Source: Paragyromitra xinjiangensis
Taxonomy: Eukaryota > Ascomycota > Pezizomycetes > Pezizales > Discinaceae
Length of the DNA stretch: 64,000 nucleotides
NCBI GenBank assembly: GCA_038503065.1
Contig: JBCAMK010000005.1
Coordinates: forward strand, 1,054,001 to 1,118,000
Reading direction: 5' to 3'
The position numbers were made by a program, and so were the translations under genes. The notes under the pieces are model-generated. The model searched no databases. It was not told the DNA's origin and saw only the letters and a program-made list of their open reading frames with translations. This document shows, one piece after another, positions 51,574 to 60,428 of this stretch; position 1 is the stretch's first letter, and every line of letters starts with the position of its first letter.

Positions 51574-53663
51574 TTTCAATTTTCAATTTCAATTTCAATT
51601 TATTTTAGACAGTCGCTAACCTAACTTGCTACTGAATGGCACGCGTATAAAAATACATGGCCTCATCCACCGCCAACCTCACAACCCCTACACTCCCAAG
51701 TTACAGTCTCTATGGTGCGAGACCAACCGCACGTTCTGTTACAGGACAGGCCACTAGGAAGCACAAAAGAAAACGTACAAGAACACCACAAGGGGAAATT
51801 CAAGCTTAGCGAGTAAGAGAATAAGACAACAGGTAGGCTAAAAAGAAAACTTGATCAAGGTAAACGAAACTTGCCAAATGAAAATATGAAAACAATGCAA
51901 CAAGAAATCAGTAAGTATGGTTTCTTACCAACCGCACATCCTTTTTACAGGCAGGAAATCGTTGTTGTTGGTATGAGGGGTGGGCAAAGTAAGCAGATCA
52001 GGCGTTTGCCGGATGAGGGGTGCGTTTTGCCAGATTGAGTTTGGCAAAGTGAGTGCAGGAGGAACGCTCAAAGGCGCGGTGTCCCTGTTTACAGTTGACA
52101 CATCTGATGGGGTGATGGGTGCACTTGGCTCCTTTTTGGCATCCTTTGGTACTGCATGGGTGTTGGGCCGTTGGGTGGGGCTCAGCGCAGATGGCACAGG
52201 CAATAGTGTTGTGGCAAGTCTGCTGGTGATGACCATATTGCTGACATTTCCGACATTGTGTGGTGGGAGAAATTGAAAAGTATTCCTGGACGCGGCAGGA
52301 TTTGTTGAACATGGGGATATAGGTTAATCCAAGGGTTGCCATGGTATATTTTTTGGGAAGGGCGATAACAATGGCTGAGGCTGCTTTCCCAGCTCTCTGG
52401 GCTTCAGTTGTGAGCCAGCGTGGGATTTGGGCAAGAGTGAGGGAAGGTGCGGCAGTGGCAATGGCCTCCTGTGCCTCTTTCATGGTGGTGGTGGTGGGAA
52501 CGCCGTGGATGATGAACTTGGACCATCTGGAGTTGGGTCGCACATCGGAGATGGGTAGGTGGAGGAGGTTGCAGGCTTCTTCAATCTCTCTCTGATAAAG
52601 AGAGCAGACTTGTTCGCCAGATTCTGTGGGTCGGGTGAGGAGAACAAAATTGTATCTTTCTGTTCTGGTGCACATAAGGATGGATGAATTGCGAAGGGAG
52701 AGAGCGATGTTGATGGCCTTCAAAAGGGCATCACTAGTGATTTCGTGGGAGGAGGTTGAGGTTTCCACAATGATCTCGCGATTGATCTTTGTGTACTCGG
52801 GGTTGTAGAGGGGGGTGACCTTAGGCTTCTTGGTCTTGTTCGTGGTAGTGATGGCGGGAGCGGCGGCGGCTTGCGCATATGTGGTGGCTTTTGGACCAGG
52901 AGCCTGTGGGGAGACAGGAGCTGGGTGTGGGACGAGAGGGGTGCTGGGTTTGGTAGAGATGTCTCTAACCAGGGAGGAGAGGGCATTGTTGGCTCTGGAG
53001 AGCTCGTTGATGCAGGAGGTGAGGGTGAGAATGTCGGATGCTTGGTGCTCCAGTCTGTTGATGAGTGCTTGCTGGTTGAGTTGCATTTGCTCCGTTAAGG
53101 CTGCAAAGCTGTTCTGGATGGTCCAGAGCATATATTGCTGGACGTCTTTGCCATCCTCTTCTGCTGGGACTTCGGGGGCGTAGTCTTGTTCAGGGGAGAA
53201 AGGGAGGTGGGAAGGGGGGGCGCTGGTTTGCTGGGGTGGGAGGGCTGAGGAAGAAGATTCCCCCATGTCGAGATCTTCTGCGAAGGCAGACAATGCAGTG
53301 GAGCCAAAGAGAGCCATCTCTTTTGAGGGAGATGGGGTTCTGGCTGGTTGGGGTGAGGGGTCGGAAAGCTGGCGCTTCCTGGGGATGGGGCCTTTCTTGC
53401 GGCCGTTCCCTTTGGTGAAGATGGGTGGCAGGCGCACGTCCACCAACTTGACAGGTGATGGGGAGGGTGAAGCTGAACGTCTAGGAGGTGTTTGTGGAGG
53501 ATCCAGTGTGATTTCCACGGGTTGCGACCGTGAAAACTGAGAGCGGGGTAAAGGTGGTGAGAAATGAAGCCGAAGAGTTAAAGACTTTTTGCTGTGTGTA
53601 ACGCCGTTGCAACGTAGCTTTTGGAGTTTTGCAGGGATCTTTTTCGCGTGCAGGATGAGGCCC
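51574..53663 (-). mobile_element. LINE B1, ORF1-only non-autonomous LINE
   Basis: 2.09 kb. The 5' 105 bp are almost identical to LINE A. Then come a B-specific ORF1 and about 400 bp of 3' region, whose last 85 bp (GGCGGTGGATGAGGCCATGT ... TAGGTTAGCGACTGTCTAAA) again match LINE A; the tail is ATTGAA repeats. There is no ORF2 and no space for it. It lies between A2 (upstream on the minus strand) and A1 (downstream), joined without any spacer. Confidence 0.92.
51998..53317 (-). CDS. LINE B1 ORF1: gag-like zinc-knuckle protein (439 aa from first ATG)
   Basis: The first ATG at 53317 begins MALFGSTALSAFAEDLDMGE; the frame upstream is open to the 5' end of the element without ATG. Core: YNPEYTKINREIIVETSTSS, NSRWSKFIIHGVPTTTTMKE, LAQIPRWLTTEAQRAGKAAS. 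Knuckles: CRKCQQYGHHQQTC, CAICAEPHPTAQHPC, CVNCKQGHRAFERSSC. Compared with B2 the 555-codon open frame differs at only about ten positions, with no stop, so the ORF seems maintained or very young. It ends with a normal TGA and is followed by no RT sequence. Confidence 0.9.
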   Translation of the reverse strand: MALFGSTALSAFAEDLDMGESSSSALPPQQTSAPPSHLPFSPEQDYAPEVPAEEDGKDVQQYMLWTIQNSFAALTEQMQLNQQALINRLEHQASDILTLTSCINELSRANNALSSLVRDISTKPSTPLVPHPAPVSPQAPGPKATTYAQAAAAPAITTTNKTKKPKVTPLYNPEYTKINREIIVETSTSSHEITSDALLKAINIALSLRNSSILMCTRTERYNFVLLTRPTESGEQVCSLYQREIEEACNLLHLPISDVRPNSRWSKFIIHGVPTTTTMKEAQEAIATAAPSLTLAQIPRWLTTEAQRAGKAASAIVIALPKKYTMATLGLTYIPMFNKSCRVQEYFSISPTTQCRKCQQYGHHQQTCHNTIACAICAEPHPTAQHPCSTKGCQKGAKCTHHPIRCVNCKQGHRAFERSSCTHFAKLNLAKRTPHPANA

Positions 53664-53935
53664 AATTTCCAATTTCCAATTTCATTTAATTTTAGACGGT
53701 CGCTAACCTAACTAGCTACCCGAATGGTACGCGTATAAGAATACATGACCTCATCCACCGCCACTCTCTTTTTCCCCGTAATAAGGAACCAACAAGATAA
53801 AGAAAACCAATAACAAAATAACATAACGAACTAAACAACACGCAACAAATCATAACTATAACATATATAAATGAAATATCCAATAACCGGAAACAAAAGA
53901 AAAGCTTCCCCCGCCCGGTTTACCAGTTTTCATTC

Positions 53936-56900
53936 TTAATCAAGCAAGTTGCAATTGGAAATTGCGTCCAAATGTGAATTCGAGGATAGTTGGACCAGAT
54001 TATTCATTCGGATGAAATGGAGTAGGTCGGTTGCGTTGGTATTGTTTAATATTGCAGTGTGCCAGTCATTTCCCCATTGAGGTCGTGAGGTGGTGTTTAG
54101 TGGGCAATGTAGGGCTAAGTGAACTGATGATGATATTTCACCACATGCACATGTCGATGGAGGGGTTAGTGGATTTGGATCCGCTTTGGTTTGATTTGTG
54201 CGTAGCAGGGAAATGGCTTGTGCTTGGGATCGTCGGAGGAGTCTGATGACCGTAGGAGGTTTTAAGGAAACTGAAATGGATGTTTCTTGTTGCCATTGTG
54301 TTAAGAGCTGTATTTTGGGTTGTAGGCAGAGCCAACCCAAGGTTGTGCACGTATGTTTGCATGGGCGTTTTGTTAGGCCCTCTTTGGCCATGCGATCTGC
54401 TACCTCGTTGCCTTCAATGCCCATGTGAGATGGGGTCCAGCGTGCAGTTACCGAGCAATTAAGATTGTGTAGGGTGTGGATGTGTGCTAGGGCATCATTT
54501 AGGAATTGTCTGTTGGATGTGGGTCCTCCAGTCAAAGCTTTGATCGCGTTTTGATTATCGATGCACAGGTAAATGTCAGCGTTGTCTATTGGTAAATTTT
54601 TGATGAGGTGTGAAGTGGCTTCCTGAATTCCGTGCAGTTCAGCGTCTTCGTTTTCGCAGTGGTGTCCCAGGTTGCAATTGCCTGTGTATGATTGGAGGGT
54701 GATTCCGGCAAAAATGTGGCGGATATTCCAGCCTGCTGCGGTAATACCAGTTTCGGATTTGGAGCCATCTGAGTAGACTACCCAGGCGTCGTTGAGGGAA
54801 TTTATCCAGTCTGTGTGTGAAAGTGTTGCTGATTGTTTGGTGCCAACTATGTGGACGTTGTTCTGTGGGAGGAATGGATGTGTGGGTAAGGATAAAGCTT
54901 CAAGAGGGGGGCCGCGGAGGAGTTTGGAAAGGACGCTGCCCACTCTTTGTAGTCCTGTGCCTATGAAGCTATTATGGTGTATATGCTGTTGTAGGATGTG
55001 ATGGATGGGGTTGTTGGGGTTGCGTAATATGCGTATCGCATATAATTGTGTGCGCATGTCCAATAATAAATTGAGGGGGGGTAGGCCTGCTTCTGGTAGG
55101 AGTTTGTTGATGGGGGTGAATTTGGGGAGGCCGGTTATGAGTCGGGCTACTCTATGGTAGGTGGGGGCGAGGCGATTGAGGATGTCTGAGGTGCCAGTCC
55201 ACCACACCTCAGAGCCGAAAAGGGCTGCTGGGAGGATGATGGTGAGGGCTAGTTGATGTAGGAGGTGTGGTGTTGGGCCCTTGCTCTTGACCAGATTGTT
55301 GACTAGAAAGATTGATGTTCGAAGTCTGGAGGCTGCTTTTTGGCAGTGTGTATGAAAATTTAATCGTTGATCCAAGATAATTCCTTGAACCTTAATTTGT
55401 GGGGATGGATTGATAATTTTATTGAAAAGATGTATGCCTTGCTTGATCGTGAGGCTGCTGCTGGAAGGGATGAGATGGAGCAATTCAGTTTTGGGTTCGG
55501 AGAAGGTTATGTTGAGGAAGGCGGCTCTTTGTGCCTTGATCTCATGTCTTTCCGTGAGTCTCTTGGTAGCGAAGAGTGGAGTTTTTGCTAGCTGGAGGGC
55601 TGTATCATCATCAATGTAAATGGTGGAAGATTCGTTTGGGGAGGTATAGGAGCAATCAAGGGCCGCTGCATAAATGACGAAAGCTATTGATGACAGTGGT
55701 GATCCTTGTGGGAGGCCAATTTTGAGCGGAAGTGGTGTTTCCAGGTTCCCATTTATCCTGAAGGCGAGTGTGCGATTGGTTGTGAAGCTGGTCATCCATT
55801 TGATGCACCAGTTTGGGAATTGGAAGTGTTGTAGAATTTGCATTAGGTGGGGGTGTGAGACGCAGTTAAATGCACCATCTATGTCTGTGGCGAGGAGAGT
55901 GGGTCGGAGTGGTAAGCGCTGTGTTTTTCTATCGTTGTTGGTGATTGGTATGAGGAGCTGCTTTTGCGCTGGGGTGAGTATTAGGTGTAGCGAGTCTATT
56001 GCAGATACACCCCTTCTGGCACCTGTATGATGAGGGCGGATAGCTCCGTTAAGGGTGGCATATTGTTCCAGTCTTTTTGCTATTATTTTTTCCAGGAGTT
56101 TGCCTAGGCATGATAATAGGGACACTGGGCGATAGCTCTTGGGGTCCGAATAGTCCGCTTTGTTTGATTTCCGGATGGGGACACAATGTGTGATTTTCCA
56201 TCTGTCAGGCATGTGTCCTAGTTGGAGGAGGTTGTTGAAGAGGGTGGATAGGAGGGCTGGGCGGGCTCTGTGTGTTTCTCTGAGTGTGAGGTAGTTGAAG
56301 CCGTCTGCGCCCACTGCTGTGCGCATGTTCGAATGTTGCAGCAGGTTTTCTATTTCGTGAGGGGTGATGATGTGTGTGAGGTGGCTGGTATCCATGAGAG
56401 GGGGGGGAAGAAAACTATTTGGAAGGGGGGGAGGTTCATTTTGGGGCGGGAAGAAAGTTTGGTGAAAGGATGTGCCTATTTCTTCGTTGGTTGAGTTGCC
56501 TTGTATGGATGGGATTGTGGATTTATTTCGGGCGGAGGATTTGTTCAGAAGGTTCCATGCTGCGCCTGGGTTTAAGCCTTTGAGGGTGAGGTGCCAGTGA
56601 TTCCATTTAGCTATGGTGATTTCAGCTTTCCATGTTTGTCTCACTTGGTTGGCTTGTTGTCGGATGTTGGGAGGAGAATTGGGTTTGCGTCGTTGTTTCT
56701 CTAGCCAGGCTAGTTTTCGTTTGAGGGTAGATAACTGAGGTGTCCACCAGCTTTTGGCTCCGATTTTTGGTTTAGAAAGGGGAACCGTGTTCTGGATGGC
56801 CCTGTTGATTAGATTTTCGATGTGATTAAGGGTGCTCTCCGTTGTTTGTATATTTCTGTAATCAAGGGGAATTGCTCCTTCCTGAATGATTTTGTGGAAG

Positions 56901-57658
56901 GCGGGCCAGTTGGTTTTCGAGTATAGGTGTCGGGGGGTGTAGGAAGGGGGGTGGAGGTATAGGGTTGTTTTTGTTGTGATGTGATCTGAGTTGTGTTCAT
57001 CTGAGGGGGGGGCTGACCAAGGTCCTAATGTGTCGGTGAGGCCCCTCGCGAATGTGAGATCAATTGTGGAGGGGGAGCTTCCGTTTCTTGGGAAGTGAGT
57101 AAAGATGCCCGGTTTGTTGAGGAGTCTGAAGTTGTTGTTTTCCAGCCATTCCGTCATTATTTCGGTGAGGTGTAGGTGTCTGGAAAAATATCGGTGAGAT
57201 GTTTCGGCTTCTGCTCCATACCACCATGGGTGGTGTAGGTTGTAGTCACCTGCTAGTATGGCGTTGGTGTGGAAGGGGTGTGATAATAGTGGTAAGTGGT
57301 GATTATCGTTGGCTCGAGATTGGAGGTATAAGTTGCACACTTCTAATTTGATGTGTGCAGTTTGGAGTGTGACCGCAATCATGTGTGGATTGGGTTTTAG
57401 TGTGACGATTGTTTTGATATTTAGGTTCTTTCGTATATAAGTGACAACTTTAGGAAAAACGCAAGGAAAGTATGCGTCGAAATTATTTGCTGCTGGTGGT
57501 AGTCCATTGTGATCTAGCCAGGGTTCTTGTAGCATTTCAATAAGGATGTTGTTTGATGAATCTATGTCGCGGATTACTGAAAGGGTGGAGGCCTGTCCTT
57601 TGGCGCAGTTCAGTTGCTGCACCATGGCTATGCCTGGTGATATCGGGTGTGGCTGCAT
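53936..57658 (-). CDS. LINE A2 ORF2: endonuclease-reverse transcriptase-RNase H (1,240 aa), intact
   Basis: Complete frame. Endonuclease (about 1-235): VQQLNCAKGQAST, MLQEPWLDHNGLPPA, LAGDYNLHHPWWYG, SPSTIDLTF, NSDHITTKT. RT (about 450-760): SYRPVSLLSCLGKLLEKIIA, LATDIDGAFNCVSH, KIGLPQGSPLSSIAFVIYAA, STIYIDDDTALQLA. RNase H (about 955-1090): VVYSDGSKSETGITAAG, ENEDAELHGIQEAT, CIDNQNAIKAL, WTPSHMGIEGNEVADRMAKE. C-terminal zinc-binding motif CACGEISSSVHLALHCP. Tad/I-group architecture. As the only complete A-family ORF2 in the window it is the candidate source of RT acting in trans on the B elements. Starts within TAATG. Confidence 0.94.
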   Translation of the reverse strand: MQPHPISPGIAMVQQLNCAKGQASTLSVIRDIDSSNNILIEMLQEPWLDHNGLPPAANNFDAYFPCVFPKVVTYIRKNLNIKTIVTLKPNPHMIAVTLQTAHIKLEVCNLYLQSRANDNHHLPLLSHPFHTNAILAGDYNLHHPWWYGAEAETSHRYFSRHLHLTEIMTEWLENNNFRLLNKPGIFTHFPRNGSSPSTIDLTFARGLTDTLGPWSAPPSDEHNSDHITTKTTLYLHPPSYTPRHLYSKTNWPAFHKIIQEGAIPLDYRNIQTTESTLNHIENLINRAIQNTVPLSKPKIGAKSWWTPQLSTLKRKLAWLEKQRRKPNSPPNIRQQANQVRQTWKAEITIAKWNHWHLTLKGLNPGAAWNLLNKSSARNKSTIPSIQGNSTNEEIGTSFHQTFFPPQNEPPPLPNSFLPPPLMDTSHLTHIITPHEIENLLQHSNMRTAVGADGFNYLTLRETHRARPALLSTLFNNLLQLGHMPDRWKITHCVPIRKSNKADYSDPKSYRPVSLLSCLGKLLEKIIAKRLEQYATLNGAIRPHHTGARRGVSAIDSLHLILTPAQKQLLIPITNNDRKTQRLPLRPTLLATDIDGAFNCVSHPHLMQILQHFQFPNWCIKWMTSFTTNRTLAFRINGNLETPLPLKIGLPQGSPLSSIAFVIYAAALDCSYTSPNESSTIYIDDDTALQLAKTPLFATKRLTERHEIKAQRAAFLNITFSEPKTELLHLIPSSSSLTIKQGIHLFNKIINPSPQIKVQGIILDQRLNFHTHCQKAASRLRTSIFLVNNLVKSKGPTPHLLHQLALTIILPAALFGSEVWWTGTSDILNRLAPTYHRVARLITGLPKFTPINKLLPEAGLPPLNLLLDMRTQLYAIRILRNPNNPIHHILQQHIHHNSFIGTGLQRVGSVLSKLLRGPPLEALSLPTHPFLPQNNVHIVGTKQSATLSHTDWINSLNDAWVVYSDGSKSETGITAAGWNIRHIFAGITLQSYTGNCNLGHHCENEDAELHGIQEATSHLIKNLPIDNADIYLCIDNQNAIKALTGGPTSNRQFLNDALAHIHTLHNLNCSVTARWTPSHMGIEGNEVADRMAKEGLTKRPCKHTCTTLGWLCLQPKIQLLTQWQQETSISVSLKPPTVIRLLRRSQAQAISLLRTNQTKADPNPLTPPSTCACGEISSSVHLALHCPLNTTSRPQWGNDWHTAILNNTNATDLLHFIRMNNLVQLSSNSHLDAISNCNLLD

Positions 57659-60106
57659 TAAGCAGAGTTGGTGTTGATTCGGGAGGATTTGAGGCTCTCA
57701 GTGAGCTTGGTGTAAGCGATGCAAACTTTTCGTTCGTAGGCTTTATGCCCTTGGTTGCAGTTGGCGCAGCGGATTGGGGGGTGTGTGCACTTAGTGCCTG
57801 CAGGGCATCCAGCGGTGGTACAAGGGTGTTTGGAAGTTTCGTGGGTTTCCGCGCATACTGCATATTTGAAATCCTTTTTGCATGTTTGTTGGTGATGGCC
57901 GTATTCTTGGCATCTTCTGCATTGCGTGGTTGGGGAGACTGCGATGTATTCTTGTACACGGCAGAAGGAGTTGAAAAGGGGGATTTGGGAGAGGCCGAGT
58001 GTCTCCATGGTGAATTTTTGCGGCAGGGCGATGACAATTGCTGAGTGGGTTTTGTTGGCTCTTGCCTCTGGGGTGGTGAGCCATCTGGGGGTTTGGGCGA
58101 GGGTGAAGGTGGGAACTGAGATGGACATTTGTTCTGCAACTTCTGCCATCGTTACTTTGGTGGGGATGCCATGGACAATGAATTTGGACCATTTGGAATT
58201 TGGTCTGGCTTCACCAAGGGGAATTTTGAGTAGGGTGCATGCCGTTTCTATTTCCTTTTGGTATGCTTGACAGATTTGTTCGGCGGATTCGTCGGGGCGA
58301 GTGGTCAGAACGAAGTTATGTCTGGCAGTTTTGGTGCACATGAGGATGGAGGTATTGCGGGGGGCAAGTTCCTTATTAATAGCGGCCAGGAGGGAGGAGT
58401 TGTCAATGGAAGTAGGGACGTCAGCGGAGGTTTCTAAAATGATTTGGCGGTTTATGGTGGTAAACTGCGGTTGAAAAAGCTTGGGAGGAAGGGGCTTCTT
58501 CTTCTTGTTGCCTTTGTTGACCTTGGTGAAGGGAGCACCAGGGGCATTCGCAGCTTGTGCGTAGGTCATTGGTTTCCCGTCATTTAGGAGGGGAGTGTAA
58601 GACCGGTACTTCGCACCACTACTGAATTCTAAGCGAAGCTTTAGATAGCTCTCTAGACTCTGTAACTCGACCGGCTACTATCCGTAGCACAATACCCGAG
58701 CGCACGTCCTGACAACTTCTTATGAACCGCACAAAGGCAACGATAGTTTAAGCGAGATAAGGGTCGGGGCTGTTCCGTTGAAAGAACTTTCTCAATAGGA
58801 AGGACACGAGTGTTGAAGCGCGAAGCTATGCTAAACAACTCGATACGATGGAGAATTTATCACGGAACAAAGTATGTTGGTAACAAAATAATATTGATAA
58901 GGCTCGTTCTTCCTCGATGATGATCGACTCAGAATTGACGTCCAATGCAAGAGTATTTATATCCCGTCCTCTTTACTACTGTGTGTTCTTTGTAGCTTGG
59001 GTCGACGGACTAAACTATCTACTATTACAAATTGAACTAACTCGCTTATCCATTTATCCGACATCCTATCGGCGAAGCCGATATCTCCAACTTCCGACAC
59101 TTACCCCTCATTCAGTAATCTTCGGATCGCCGTGGCGATGATACGGTTGCGACGGTTGCGTTCGCCCGATCGAGTAGGTGGTTACACGATATCGTTTTGT
59201 TGCGACAGCTGGTGTTTGGAGCCCTGTAGCGCGGGCAGGAGACCTCTGATGACTAATCCGAATAGCCCACGTGACTCGGCGCCCCAAGTTGCCCTATGAA
59301 GACCTCTCATACATACCCTCCGGGTCACGTTCCGCGGGAAGGGCGCCGTTGACGACCAAAGGGTTACTTTTAGTCTCCGGGACGCGGATATTTTGCGGGT
59401 GTCCCCCCTTCTCGATCTACTCGCTGCTGAAGGCAGGGTAACGGCCGGGTAACCGGGGAAGGCAGGGTAACTGCCTGGGAATAGGCTGGGAAGGCCAATA
59501 TCGCAACAGGGAGCCACAGAGGGGTCCAACGAAGACGGGAAGGTGACCAAATGGAAGGTAGGGTAACTCCCTACGTAGGTAGGGTAACAGGGAGACCACT
59601 GCACGCCTATAGCCATAGGTATAACAGGGAGTTTGCGGTTTTTGTGCAGGCGGTTTTTGCTGCTGGTTGCTGGCTGGTGCCGGGGTGCGAGAGGGTTGGC
59701 TGGTGTTTTTGTCGATGGTTTGAAGGGATCTGGCCATGTTGTTAAGGGTGGTTGAAAGTTTTCCAACCATTTCTTGAAGGATCTTGGTCTGATCCGTGAG
59801 CCTGAGAATGTCATTCTCCTGCATGGCGATTTTGGCGAGGAGATGGGTGTTGTTTTCCTCGGTCTGTGAGTTGAGGCGAGCAAAGCTGGACTTCAAAAGC
59901 CAGGCTACAAATTGCTCTGTGTTTCCCTCATTGGGGATTTCGGGCATGTAATCTTCAGTTGGTGTGAAGTCACGGAGCCAGTTGGGAGTGGAATCGTCGG
60001 GGAGCTCCTGCATTACAGCTTCGTCAATGTATTGGGAATCGGTGGAAGGACCAGCATGAGCTGAGTCGAAGAGGGATCGACCGGTGGAGGGTTCAGGGCC
60101 TGCCAT
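57658..60106 (-). pseudogene. LINE A2 ORF1, interrupted by solo LTR
   Basis: N-terminal part 59627-60106 (first ATG 60106, MAGPEPSTGRSLF) and C-terminal part 57658-58595 (LLNDGKPMTYAQAANAPGAP to the zinc knuckles). The break falls in QTP/LLNDGKP, and removing the solo LTR with one GGGAG copy restores the frame seen in A1. Knuckles: CRRCQEYGHHQQTC, then YAVCAETHETSKHPC, where the first Cys of the second knuckle is Tyr, and CANCNQGHKAYERKVC. Confidence 0.9.
58596..59626. mobile_element. Solo LTR, family S, copy 2
   Basis: 1,031 bp, TGTAAGACCGG ... GGTATAACA, with 5-bp duplications GGGAG (58591-58595 and 59627-59631). Same family as 31190-32190. It differs by two short insertions near its right end (ATCGCAACAG and a duplicated GTAGGGTAAC-type segment) and by scattered single-base changes, most of them CG in this copy versus TG or CA in copy 1. 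Confidence 0.95.
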
Positions 60107-60428
60107 TTGTTTGGATGGAGATCCTGAGCGGGCGGGGGCTGGTGAAGGGTTTGAAAGGGTTCGCTTTTTGCCAATGAGGGGGAGGGTGAAGTTGGTGCCA
60201 AAGGTCACCAGCTTCACGGGGGATGGGGAGGGTGTGCGGGATCTCCTGGGAGGAGTTTGGGGCGGATCCAGGATGAGTTGGGGCAATGCGCCCAATGAAG
60301 AGTTGCGAGAGCGGGGAAGTGGTGAGAAATGAAGCCGAAGATTTAGAGACTTTTTGCAGTGTGTAACGCCGTTGCAACGTAGCTTTTGGAGTTTTGCAGG
60401 GATCTTTTTCGCGTGCAGGATGAGGCCC

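Larger units (their letters stand above)
53664..60428 (-). mobile_element. LINE A2, full length, ORF1 split by solo LTR
   Basis: About 5.7 kb plus the 1,036-bp solo LTR insertion at 58596-59626. The 5' end at 60428 abuts the tail of B2; the tail at 53664 (ATTGGAA repeats on the minus strand) abuts the 5' end of B1. ORF2 is intact. Confidence 0.93.

Noticed and set aside
31190..59626. Classical RIP (CpA to TpA) as the cause of differences between repeats
   Set aside because: Differences visible by eye are concentrated in CpG, and B1/B2 and A-family ORFs remain open, so RIP is not evident here.
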